7,916 nt of DNA from Mycobacterium sp. (lineage in GTDB: Bacteria > Actinomycetota > Actinomycetes > Mycobacteriales > Mycobacteriaceae): the NCBI GenBank assembly GCA_025965815.1, contig JAOPWF010000432.1:1-7916 (forward strand), given 5' to 3'. A program made the translations under genes and the position numbers. Numbering within the stretch: position 1 is the stretch's first letter; each line of letters begins with the position of its first letter. The notes beneath the pieces were generated by a model, which saw nothing but the letters and a program-made list of their open reading frames with translations, searched no databases and was not told the origin of the DNA. Below, piece after piece: positions 1 through 6,994 of this stretch.

Positions 1-16
1 CGCGGGTGCGTGGCGA

Positions 17-22
17 TAGAAT
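17..22 (+). promoter_or_regulatory. Putative -10 element (TAGAAT) of the 13E12 gene
   Basis: The hexamer TAGAAT matches the mycobacterial/sigma-A -10 pattern. Its last base is followed by six bases and then the A of the ATG at 29, the spacing at which transcription usually begins. The mRNA may therefore start at or next to the start codon (leaderless). There is no Shine-Dalgarno sequence in the six intervening bases, which fits. A -35 element would lie outside the window. This rests on motif and spacing only. Confidence 0.45.
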
Positions 23-38
23 TCGAACATGGGTTCGA
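23..38. promoter_or_regulatory. LexA operator (SOS box), perfect palindrome over the start codon
   Basis: TCGAAC, four bases, GTTCGA: a perfect 6-bp inverted repeat matching the mycobacterial/Gram-positive SOS box (core CGAAC-N4-GTTCG). The ATG of the 13E12 gene (29-31) is inside the four-base spacer, and the putative -10 ends directly before the box. LexA bound here would cover the predicted transcription start, so the gene should be induced by DNA damage. From established knowledge, LexA-regulated 13E12 repeat genes have been reported in M. tuberculosis, which supports the call. Binding itself is inferred. Confidence 0.85.
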
Positions 39-1409
39 GTGAGGTGGTGGTGGATCGGGACGTGGTGACGGCCGCGTTCGGTGCGCTGTCGGCGGCGTTC
101 GAGATGTTTACTGCGCTGCCGGGGGAGGCGTCGACCAACCCCGAGCGGCTCGCGGCGCTCGAGCATCTGGAGACGCTAGAGCGGCGGCTGCCCGCGCTGC
201 GGCATCGGGCGATCAACCTGTTGGCCGAGCAGGCCTCGCCGAGGCGAACTGGGTGGTACCTCGTTGGCGGACGTGCTGGCGCACCGGTTGCGGATCAGCC
301 GCGCGGAGGCGCGTCGGCGCATCAGTGATGCCGAACACCTAAGACCACGTTGGGCGTTGACCGGGGAAGCGCTGCCGGCGCGGTTACCGGCGGCCGCTGC
401 CGCGCAGGCCGCGGGCAGCATCGGCGCCGAACATGTCCGGATCGTCCGCGGTTTGTTCATGCAGCTGCCTGACGCGGTCGATGTCGGGACCCGTGAGGCG
501 GCCGAGGGCGATCTGGCGCGGCTGGCCTCGGGGTTCGGGCCTGAACAATTACGCAAGTGTGCCCAGCGGATGGATAGGCTGCTCAACCCGGATGGCGCCT
601 TCTCCGACGCCGACCGGGCCCGCCGGGGCGGCCTGACGCTGGGCCGACAGGGATCCGACGGGATGAGCCCGATCGCCGGGTTCCTCGATCCGGAGGCCCG
701 CGCGTATCTGGATGCGGTGCTGGCCAAGTGGGCCGCGCCGGGGAGGTGCAATCCCGAGGACCAGACCCCCACGGTGGACGGCGAGCCGTCCGACCCGGCG
801 GCTGAGCGTGATGCGCGTAGTCCGGCGCAGCGTAACCACGATGCCCTTAAGGCTGCGCTGCGGGCGGTGCTGGCCTCCGGCGAACTGGGCCAGCACCGCG
901 GGCTGCCGGTCACCGTTGTGGTGTCAACGACATTGCAGGACCTGGAATGGGCCGCCGGGCACGCCGTCACCGGCGGCGGCGGCCTGTTGCCGATGTCCGA
1001 CGTGATCCGGATGGCGTCGCACTCCCATCACTACCTGGTTATCTTCGATGAGCACACCGGTCGACCCCTTTATCTGGGTCGGACGAAGCGGATTGCCTCC
1101 GCTGATCAACGGATTGTGTTGCACGCCAAGGATCGTGGCTGCAGCCGCCCGGGCTGCACCGCCCCGGGTTACGAGTGCGAAGTGCACCACGTCGACGAAT
1201 GGGCCGCGGCCGGCGGGCAGACCAATGCCGACGAACTGACCTTCACCTGCAAACCCGACCACAAGCTGATCGAACAGGGCTGGACAACGCGAAAACGCCG
1301 CGACGGCAGCACCGAATGGATCCCCCCACCACACCTCGACACCGGCCAACCCCGCACCAACGACTACCACCACCCCGAACGACTCCTCACCGACGACGAT
1401 CAGCGGTAA
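29..1409 (+). pseudogene. 13E12 repeat family protein (DUF222 + HNH endonuclease), frameshifted
   Basis: This is a member of the 13E12 repeat family of mycobacteria: an N-terminal DUF222 region and a C-terminal HNH nuclease domain. The N-terminal part is read from ATG 29 to about 241 (ending ...LLAEQASP). The family's next block (GELGGTSLADVLAHRLRISRAEA...) is in the +1-shifted frame from about 243 to the stop at 1407-1409. Four bases (242-245) sit where one codon is expected, so a single-base insertion best explains the break. The unshifted frame ends at 328. The HNH domain looks intact: the CSRPGC knuckle begins at 1140, the catalytic-type HH pair is at 1185-1190, followed by an Asn-x-Asp stretch and the CKPDHK zinc-ligand motif. 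A TTG at 264 could start the downstream part, but it would lack the N-terminal 80 or so residues. No slippery heptamer is seen, so programmed shifting is unlikely. The role of the family is unclear; a DNA-cutting activity is inferred from the HNH motif. A sequencing error is the main alternative to true decay. Confidence 0.85.
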
Positions 1410-1416
1410 GTCGGCG

Positions 1417-4359
1417 CTACCAGCCTTCGGACAGCACCCTGTCGAGGGCGTCGACGTAGGAGTCGGCCGCTTCCCGGTCAATGCACAGGGGCGGCTTGGT
1501 CTTCAGGATGTTCATGTGGTCGCCGGTTGGCTGGATGACCACACCGAGTTCGAGCATCCGGGTGCAGATCGCCGCTGTCTCGTCGGGTGCCGGTTCGAGG
1601 GTCTCAGTGTCGCGGATCATCTCGACGCCCAGGTACAGGCCGGTTCCGTGGATGGTGCCGATGATCGGGTGCTTCTCTTGCAGCGCTTGCAGTCTCGCCT
1701 TCAAGTGCGCACCGACAGTTGCGGCGTTCTGCTGCAACTGCTCGTCGTGCAGAACGTCTAGCACAGTCAGGCCGATGGCAGAGGACAGCGGGCTGCCGCC
1801 GGTCGACGAGAAGAAGTAACCCTGGGTCCGGAACTCGTCCGCGATGGCCCGTGTGGTGATCACGGCACCGAGCGGATAGCCGTTGCCCGTCGCCTTCGCA
1901 ACGGACACAATGTCGGGAACCACCTTCTGCTGGTGAAAGCCCCAGAACCACTGGCCAAGACGACCGTAGCCGACCTGCACTTCGTCGGCGATGGCCAGCC
2001 CGCCGAGGCCATGCACCGCGGCGTAGACCTGCTCGAGGTAGTGATCGGGCAGGGCCATCCCACCGGCATTGCCGTACACCGTTTCGGAAATGAACGCCGC
2101 GGGTGGACGACCGCCGGCGGCCAGGTCTTCGATCTGCGCGACGGCGTCCGCCGCGTAGCGCTGCGCGTCGACACCCCGATACTTCCCCCGAAAACTGTTG
2201 GGGGACTCAACGGTGTGAACCCAGTCCGGGCGGGTGGTAAGCGCATTGGGGTTGTCGGCGGTCGAAGTCGAGATGGCATCCGTCGCGTACGTCCAGCCGT
2301 GGTATGCCTCAGCCATCGCCACCACGTCTCGCCGTCCGGTCGTCGCCAACGCCAGCCGCAGCGCGAGGTCACTGGCCTCGGAACCCGTGTTGACCAGAAA
2401 CACGGTGTCCAGCGGGTCGGGCAGCATCGACGCCAGTCGCTCGCTGAAGTCGACGACCGCGCGGTAGTTGAACCGCGAGTTCGTGTTCAGCTTGCGCAAC
2501 TGTCGCGCAGCGGTCTCCGCCACCCTCGGGTGGGCGTGACCGAGCACCGTGACGTTGTTGACCATGTCGAGGTAAGTGCGACCGGCAGTCGACACCAGGA
2601 AGTGTCGCCAGCCCCGCTCGATCTGTGGCGGCGCAGCGTAATAGCGTTCCTGCACGCTGGCGAAGCTGTCGTCACGTCGCGCCAGCAGCGTCCTTTCGTC
2701 GTCGCGCGTGCCGAGCGGTGGCAGTCCGAACACCGGCCGGGGGTCGCGTGTCAGGGCCAGCCATCCGGCGGCGACCTCCGGTCGGGTCAGCACCTGGGCG
2801 GGTGGCGCGCCGAGGGGTCGGACGGTCACCGTTATCCACTGGCCCGCAGGGGCTTCCAGCAGCGCGGCGCGCGCAGTCACCCTCGATTCGAGTGCCGGCA
2901 CCGACGCCCCGTTGATCGTCAACTCGTGTGCTTCGCCGCGGATCGTCACACCCTCCTCGGAGCGGTCGACGACGTCGCCGTCCCACGGTGCGACCATCGG
3001 GGCGGCGGACGCCAGCCAGATACTGATGCCGGTAGGCACGACGTCGGAACTCGTCTCACTCAGCGGTCGGGATCGACTCAACCGCGGTTGCCCGTACACC
3101 GTCACCACCGCGGCGGCCCCCTCACGCACCGCATCTCGCGCGAGGTGGTCCTCGATATCGGGCCGCAACCATGCGCCGGCATCCAGCGCGTCGGATTCGG
3201 GATGAAGATGCAGGGTAACAACGGATTTCGGGTCCAGGCTGGGGATGAGCGGCGTCGTGACCGGGACTGGCGCCGGGTCGACGGCCAACCCGAGTTCGGC
3301 TTTGAGCAGCGCGGTCATGACGTCCATCGGCACCGAAGTCGCCCGCTGGAACATGCCGAGTTCCTGATGCGCGTGCGCGGTGACGTAGTCGTTGTCGGGG
3401 TCGATCGCCGCTTGTTGCGCGTCGCTGACGATGAGCACCGCGGTGCGTAGCACCACCAGCGGCCAGAGCGCCTCGGCCTCCGTCACGCTGAGCGGACGGA
3501 TGCCGTGAAACGCGCGCACCGCCGGCAGCACCGAGGTGGGTTCGGCGCCGGCATGGTGGAGCACCGACGACAGGGTGATCGCCAGTTCGGATACCGCCCA
3601 GGTATTCGCGAGGTCGCCGAAGTCGATGATGCCGTCCGGCCGGCGGCTGCCGTCGGGGGTGCGCGAGGCCACCACGTTGGCGTCGGTCACGTCCAGGTGC
3701 ACCGCCTGCCGGGGCAGCCCGTCGGCGAGGGGTTGGATACGGTCCCAGGCCGCGCGGGTGGCGAGCTCGATGGTCATTCGATCGTCGGGATCCGCGACGT
3801 GGGAGATGAGTTCGGTAACCACGTCGGCGCCATAGCGCAGATCCCACTGCAGGATCCGGTCCAGGCCCGCGTGCTCGAAGTCGGTCAGTGCGCGGCTGAT
3901 CCGACCGGCGACCTCACCCAGCCCGGCCACCGCGGTCGGCGACAGGTAGTCCGCATCGAGCAGGGTTCCCCCAGGCAGGTAAGCCAGCAGCCGGACAAGC
4001 GCGGGTCGGTCCAACAGGCCGTCGATTCGCGTGCACGTCTCGCCTGCGACATTCGGCTGCGCAACGGCGACCCGCAGCGAGGGCTCGGCCGTCGCGATGA
4101 GTTCCGCCGCCCGGTCCTGGGCGTCCACCTCGACGGGACTGAACACCGGATTGGCGATCTTCAGCACGCCGAGGACCTCGCCATCCGCGGCGCTGATCAC
4201 GAAGTTCTTGTCCTGCTGGCTGCCCAACGATGTGGCCCTGGCGGTCAGCCCGTAGTGGGTGGCCACGATCTGCTGGGCCTGCTCCTCGGTGACCTGCGGC
4301 GCGGGCAGCTCGGGCTGCTCCAGGAAGTTGAAACCGGTGGTGGAGCGTCTGGGACTCAC
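1417..4359 (-). CDS. Trifunctional-type fusion: APH kinase domain - M23-like region - AGXT2L-type class III aminotransferase/phospho-lyase
   Basis: The protein has 980 residues and starts at GTG. Residues ~25-350 form an aminoglycoside-phosphotransferase-type kinase fold: HLDVTDAN at 221-228 fits the HxDxxxxN catalytic loop, and DFGD at 246-249 is the metal-binding segment. Residues ~370-540 are a beta-rich middle region resembling the degenerate M23/lipoyl-like domain of similar fusions (APWDGDVV near 456); I see no clear M23 zinc-ligand set. Residues ~545-975 are a fold-type I PLP enzyme of class III: NTGSEASD from 657, AYHGW, DEVQVGYGR from 792, and the PLP lysine K822 in SVAKATGNGYPLG. 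The phrases NNVTVLGHAHP and LNTNSRF are closer to the AGXT2L phospho-lyases than to ordinary omega-aminotransferases. From family knowledge, APH-like hydroxylysine kinase and AGXT2L phospho-lyases act in sequence in animals. I infer that this fusion phosphorylates an amino alcohol and then eliminates phosphate and ammonia; the substrate is unknown and plain transamination remains possible. It lies 20 nt behind the hydrolase gene and is probably co-transcribed. The start lacks a strong ribosome site. Confidence 0.88.
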   Translation of the reverse strand: MSPRRSTTGFNFLEQPELPAPQVTEEQAQQIVATHYGLTARATSLGSQQDKNFVISAADGEVLGVLKIANPVFSPVEVDAQDRAAELIATAEPSLRVAVAQPNVAGETCTRIDGLLDRPALVRLLAYLPGGTLLDADYLSPTAVAGLGEVAGRISRALTDFEHAGLDRILQWDLRYGADVVTELISHVADPDDRMTIELATRAAWDRIQPLADGLPRQAVHLDVTDANVVASRTPDGSRRPDGIIDFGDLANTWAVSELAITLSSVLHHAGAEPTSVLPAVRAFHGIRPLSVTEAEALWPLVVLRTAVLIVSDAQQAAIDPDNDYVTAHAHQELGMFQRATSVPMDVMTALLKAELGLAVDPAPVPVTTPLIPSLDPKSVVTLHLHPESDALDAGAWLRPDIEDHLARDAVREGAAAVVTVYGQPRLSRSRPLSETSSDVVPTGISIWLASAAPMVAPWDGDVVDRSEEGVTIRGEAHELTINGASVPALESRVTARAALLEAPAGQWITVTVRPLGAPPAQVLTRPEVAAGWLALTRDPRPVFGLPPLGTRDDERTLLARRDDSFASVQERYYAAPPQIERGWRHFLVSTAGRTYLDMVNNVTVLGHAHPRVAETAARQLRKLNTNSRFNYRAVVDFSERLASMLPDPLDTVFLVNTGSEASDLALRLALATTGRRDVVAMAEAYHGWTYATDAISTSTADNPNALTTRPDWVHTVESPNSFRGKYRGVDAQRYAADAVAQIEDLAAGGRPPAAFISETVYGNAGGMALPDHYLEQVYAAVHGLGGLAIADEVQVGYGRLGQWFWGFHQQKVVPDIVSVAKATGNGYPLGAVITTRAIADEFRTQGYFFSSTGGSPLSSAIGLTVLDVLHDEQLQQNAATVGAHLKARLQALQEKHPIIGTIHGTGLYLGVEMIRDTETLEPAPDETAAICTRMLELGVVIQPTGDHMNILKTKPPLCIDREAADSYVDALDRVLSEGW

Positions 4360-4379
4360 CGCTGGATCGTAGATCCCTG

Positions 4380-5243
4380 TCAGCGGTTGACGAATTGCAC
4401 GACGACTTCACTGAAGGCGTCGTTGTCGTCACCGGCGGCGGTGTGCCCGGCGTCGGCGAGCTCGACGAACTCGGCGTTGGTCACTTTGTCGAGGAAGTCC
4501 TGCACGCCAGCCATGCTCACCACGTCGGAGAGCTTGCCGCGGATCAACAGGATCGGAATCTTCAGGTCGATGGCGGACTGCTCCAGCTTGTCCGCCCGCG
4601 CCGCCGGATCGTCCTCCGGCTTGGTCAGGAAGGCCGGATCCCAGTGCCAATACCAGCGGCCGTCGCGCTCACGCAAGTTCTTCTTCAGCCCTTCGGGGCT
4701 GCGCGGCTTCGTCCGGTGCGGCAGATAGGCGGCGACGGCGTCGGCGGCATCGTCCAGCGAGTCGAAGCCGTGCACATGGTTGAACATGAAGTCGCGAATC
4801 CGTGCGCTGCCGCTCTTCTCGAAACGCGGAACCACGTCGACGAGTACCAGCTTCGTCACCTTCTCCGGGCCGGCCTCGTCCGCGACCAGGATGCCGGTGA
4901 GGCCGCCCATGCTGGCCCCGATCAACACCACCGGCCTGCCGACGGCGTCCACGACCTTCAGCGCGTCCGCGCACAGCGTCTCCAGCGCGTAGTTCGCCTC
5001 GCTGGAACGGTCGCTGTCGCCGTGGCCGCGGGTGTCGATCGCGATCACGTGGAAGCCGCCATCGGCCAGGATCTGGCCGGTCTTCTTCCAGGAGAACCGG
5101 TTTTGGCCGCCCCCGTGGAGCATCAGGATCGTGGGCCGGTTGGCGGCCGACGCGGCACCCTTGTTCCACTCGTCGGCGATCAGGGTGACGTCGTCGACAC
5201 CCTGGAACTTCACGGTCTCATGGGCGCTGCTCGAGGTGCTCAA
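4380..5243 (-). CDS. Alpha/beta hydrolase
   Basis: This is a cytosolic alpha/beta-hydrolase fold protein of 287 residues from the start chosen here; no signal peptide is visible. In this numbering HGGG at 43-46 is the oxyanion-hole loop, DTRGHGDSD is the usual strand-4 motif, and GASMGG carries the nucleophile S111. D240 (GKLSDVV) is the likely acid and H267 (DAGHTAAG) the catalytic histidine, so the triad looks complete. The substrate cannot be named: esterases, C-C hydrolases, epoxide hydrolases and non-heme haloperoxidase-like proteins share this layout. The serine nucleophile argues against an epoxide hydrolase, which uses Asp. I chose TTG at 5243 because GGAAGGA lies 7 nt upstream. An in-frame GTG at 5276 would add 11 residues but has no comparable ribosome site. 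The gene precedes the kinase/aminotransferase fusion by 20 nt, suggesting one operon, and diverges from the thiolase-like gene. Confidence 0.87.
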   Translation of the reverse strand: MSTSSSAHETVKFQGVDDVTLIADEWNKGAASAANRPTILMLHGGGQNRFSWKKTGQILADGGFHVIAIDTRGHGDSDRSSEANYALETLCADALKVVDAVGRPVVLIGASMGGLTGILVADEAGPEKVTKLVLVDVVPRFEKSGSARIRDFMFNHVHGFDSLDDAADAVAAYLPHRTKPRSPEGLKKNLRERDGRWYWHWDPAFLTKPEDDPAARADKLEQSAIDLKIPILLIRGKLSDVVSMAGVQDFLDKVTNAEFVELADAGHTAAGDDNDAFSEVVVQFVNR

Positions 5244-5250
5244 CTGACGA

Positions 5251-5257
5251 TCCTTCC
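5251..5257 (-). promoter_or_regulatory. Ribosome binding site deciding the hydrolase start
   Basis: On the minus strand this reads GGAAGGA, a strong Shine-Dalgarno match, 7 nt before TTG 5243. It supports the TTG over the upstream GTG at 5276, for which it would lie within the coding region. Confidence 0.6.
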
Positions 5258-5315
5258 CGCTGGCCTGGCGCCTCACGTTACCCAGACCGAGATGCGCATT
5301 CTCACGCGTGTAGAT

Positions 5316-5336
5316 TCTTAGAACAGTATTCTAAGA
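5316..5336. promoter_or_regulatory. Perfect 8-bp inverted repeat, probable repressor operator
   Basis: TCTTAGAA, five bases (CAGTA), TTCTAAGA: a perfect 8-bp dyad in the 91-124 bp gap between two divergent genes. It is AT-rich in a GC-rich setting. It overlaps a minus-strand -10-like TAGAAT (plus-strand 5328-5333) and lies just upstream of a plus-strand -10-like TATAGT (5343-5348), so a dimeric regulator such as a TetR-type protein bound here could block both promoters. The spacing is odd-centred, and it does not fit the KstR pattern TnnAACnnGTTnnA. The protein that binds is unknown; the partial TetR gene at the window end is one candidate. Confidence 0.6.
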
Positions 5337-5342
5337 TGGCAG

Positions 5343-5348
5343 TATAGT
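5343..5348 (+). promoter_or_regulatory. Putative -10 element for the thiolase/DUF35 operon
   Basis: TATAGT lies 19 bases before the GTG start at 5368, leaving room for a short leader of about 12 nt that contains the ribosome site AGGTGA (5358-5363). The expected -35 region falls within the inverted repeat and has no good TTGACA match, so the promoter may be weak or regulated. Motif and spacing only. Confidence 0.4.
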
Positions 5349-5367
5349 TCGGCAGACAGGTGAACCA

Positions 5368-6549
5368 GTGACGGATACCGCGATCGTCGGCATCGGATCC
5401 ACGGATTACTACAAGCGCGGCGAGTCCGCGCCACAGACCACCACCGAACTGGCCGGCAAGGCGATCCTTGCGGCGTGTGAGGACGCCGGCCTGTCGGTAC
5501 GCGACATCGACGGCTTCGCGTATTACTCCGGTGCCAGCGCGGGCTATCAGGAGACGATGGACACCGGGGAGTTCATGGAGACCCTGGGCATTCCGGAAGT
5601 GACCTTCTCGGCGGCGCTGACGTCCGGTGGTGGCGGATCGGCCGGCGCAATCGGACTGGCCCGTGCGGCGATCGTGGCCGGTGACGCGACCGCGGTCGTC
5701 ACGGTGATGGCGCTGCGCCAGGATCGGCAGCGTCTCGGCAGCATCTTCGCCGCCATCCCGCAGACACCGCTGAACTCCTTTCTGCAGCCGTCCGGACTAG
5801 CCGGGCCCGGTCAACTGATGGCGGTGCTGGCCCGTCGGCACATGCACAACTACGGCACCACGCGAGACGCGTTCGGCGAGATCGCCATCTCGACGCGCCA
5901 GAACGCCCTCAGCCGGCCGAAGGCGATGCAGCGCAAGCCGTTGACCAAGGATGACTACTTCAACGCGCGGATGATCGCAGAACCGTTGTGCCTCTACGAC
6001 TTTTGCATGGAGACCGACGGCGCGGTCGCCGTCATCACCACCAGCATGGAGCGGGCTCGCGACCTTCGGCAGCACCCGGTGCCGGTGATCGCCGCCGCGC
6101 ATGGCGGACACCGGGATTGGGGTCGGGCGTTCGCCTGGTTCGGCATGCCCGATGAGGTGTTCGCGTCCTCCGGGCATCAGCCGATCGCCGAGCGGCTCTA
6201 CCGGCAGTCCGGGCTGACACCCGACGACATCGACGTCGCGCTGCTCTACGACCACTTCACGCCGATGGTGCTGATGCAGTTGGAGGACTACGGCTTCTGC
6301 AAGAAGGGGGAAGGCAACGACTTCGTCCTGGACGGCAACATCAGATATGGCAGCGGGACGATCCCGGTGAACACCCACGGCGGCCAGCTGTCGGAGGCCT
6401 ACATCATCGGCATGACGCACGTTATGGAGGCGGTGGAACAGATGCGCGGAACGGCGATCAACCAGGTGGAGGGGGCACGGTTCGCGCTGGCGACCGGGGG
6501 TCCGGCGACCCTGCCGGTGTCCGGGCTGATCCTGGGGCGGGCCGCATGA
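5368..6549 (+). CDS. Thiolase-fold lipid-transfer protein, Ltp2-like aldolase candidate
   Basis: This 393-residue protein belongs to the SCP-2/lipid-transfer branch of the thiolase superfamily and starts at GTG behind AGGTGA. The start MTDTAIVGIGSTDYYKRGE, the DIDGFAYY segment, the glycine-rich helix start at 85-92 (TSGGGGSA) and NTHGG (H337) are typical of the branch. The position where thiolases carry the nucleophilic cysteine holds Thr/Ser-Gly here, and no cysteine is near, so classical Claisen/thiolase chemistry is unlikely. Tyrosines are at Y294 (YDHFTP) and Y345 (SEAY). As I recall, the steroid side-chain aldolase Ltp2 uses a tyrosine pair at almost the same numbers instead of cysteines. 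The stop codon overlaps the start of the DUF35 gene (ATGA), which implies translational coupling and a complex. I infer retro-aldol cleavage or other CoA-thioester chemistry; the substrate (sterol or other acyl-CoA) is not evident. No further sterol genes are present in the window. Confidence 0.85.
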   Translation: MTDTAIVGIGSTDYYKRGESAPQTTTELAGKAILAACEDAGLSVRDIDGFAYYSGASAGYQETMDTGEFMETLGIPEVTFSAALTSGGGGSAGAIGLARAAIVAGDATAVVTVMALRQDRQRLGSIFAAIPQTPLNSFLQPSGLAGPGQLMAVLARRHMHNYGTTRDAFGEIAISTRQNALSRPKAMQRKPLTKDDYFNARMIAEPLCLYDFCMETDGAVAVITTSMERARDLRQHPVPVIAAAHGGHRDWGRAFAWFGMPDEVFASSGHQPIAERLYRQSGLTPDDIDVALLYDHFTPMVLMQLEDYGFCKKGEGNDFVLDGNIRYGSGTIPVNTHGGQLSEAYIIGMTHVMEAVEQMRGTAINQVEGARFALATGGPATLPVSGLILGRAA

Positions 6550-6977
6550 GCACGCCGGTGCAGCTGGCAGGCACGTTGCCGCCCGAGTTGATCAACATCG
6601 TCACCGATCCCATCACCGAACCGTTCTGGCAGGCCGCCAAGGAGCGCCGGCTGGTGGCGCTACGCTGCGGTGACTGCGGGCACTTTCGCATGCCGCCGAC
6701 GCCGTTCTGTCCGCAATGCCAATCCCAGAACCGCGACTACCATGAGCTGTCCGGCCGCGGCGAAGTGTTCAGTTTCGCTGTGGTGCACGGCTTTCCGGGC
6801 AGGCCGGAGATAACTCTGGTCGGCGCCGTCGTGTCGCTGCCCGATGCCGCCGAGGCCAGGTTGGTAACCAACGTCGTCGGGGTAGATCCCGGGCAGGTGT
6901 ACATCGGGATGCCGCTGACGGTGGACTTCGTGGACATCGCGAACGGCTGGCGGGTGCCGGTCTTCCATCCGGCGTGA
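6546..6977 (+). CDS. DUF35 zinc-ribbon/OB-fold protein, partner of the thiolase-like protein
   Basis: This protein has 143 residues. After an N-terminal helix region (DPITEPFWQAAKERRL) comes a rubredoxin-like zinc ribbon with C41, C44, C55 and C58 (CGDC...CPQC). The OB-fold beta barrel follows (GRGEVFSFAVVHGFP... to the C-terminal WRVPVFHPA). DUF35 proteins are found as obligate partners of lipid-transfer/thiolase-like enzymes, for example the DUF35 domain of ChsH2 with Ltp2, where they cap the dimer and stabilise it. The ATG overlaps the preceding stop codon by 4 nt, so the two are translated in step and probably form an alpha2beta2-type complex. All four cysteines are present and the length is usual for the family. 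Its own catalytic activity is not expected. Confidence 0.9.
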   Translation: MSTPVQLAGTLPPELINIVTDPITEPFWQAAKERRLVALRCGDCGHFRMPPTPFCPQCQSQNRDYHELSGRGEVFSFAVVHGFPGRPEITLVGAVVSLPDAAEARLVTNVVGVDPGQVYIGMPLTVDFVDIANGWRVPVFHPA

Positions 6978-6994
6978 TCCCGCTGCGCCCGCGT

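Noticed and set aside
236..262. Programmed ribosomal frameshift in the 13E12 gene
   Set aside because: There is no slippery heptamer or obvious downstream structure, and 13E12 genes are normally read in a single frame.
2700..3250. Active M23 peptidase within the fusion protein
   Set aside because: The middle region has a lipoyl/M23-like beta pattern, but I could not find the expected zinc-binding His/Asp set, so peptidase activity is not claimed.
1933..3450. 505-codon open frame on the plus strand
   Set aside because: It lies antisense within the kinase-aminotransferase gene. Its product is Arg/Gly/His-rich with no domain pattern, as expected for a shadow frame in high-GC DNA, while the minus strand has continuous catalytic motifs.
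5319..5333. KstR-type cholesterol operator
   Set aside because: KstR sites follow TnnAACnnGTTnnA (even-centred). Here the right half reads ATTCTA with a five-base centre, so the GTT core is missing.
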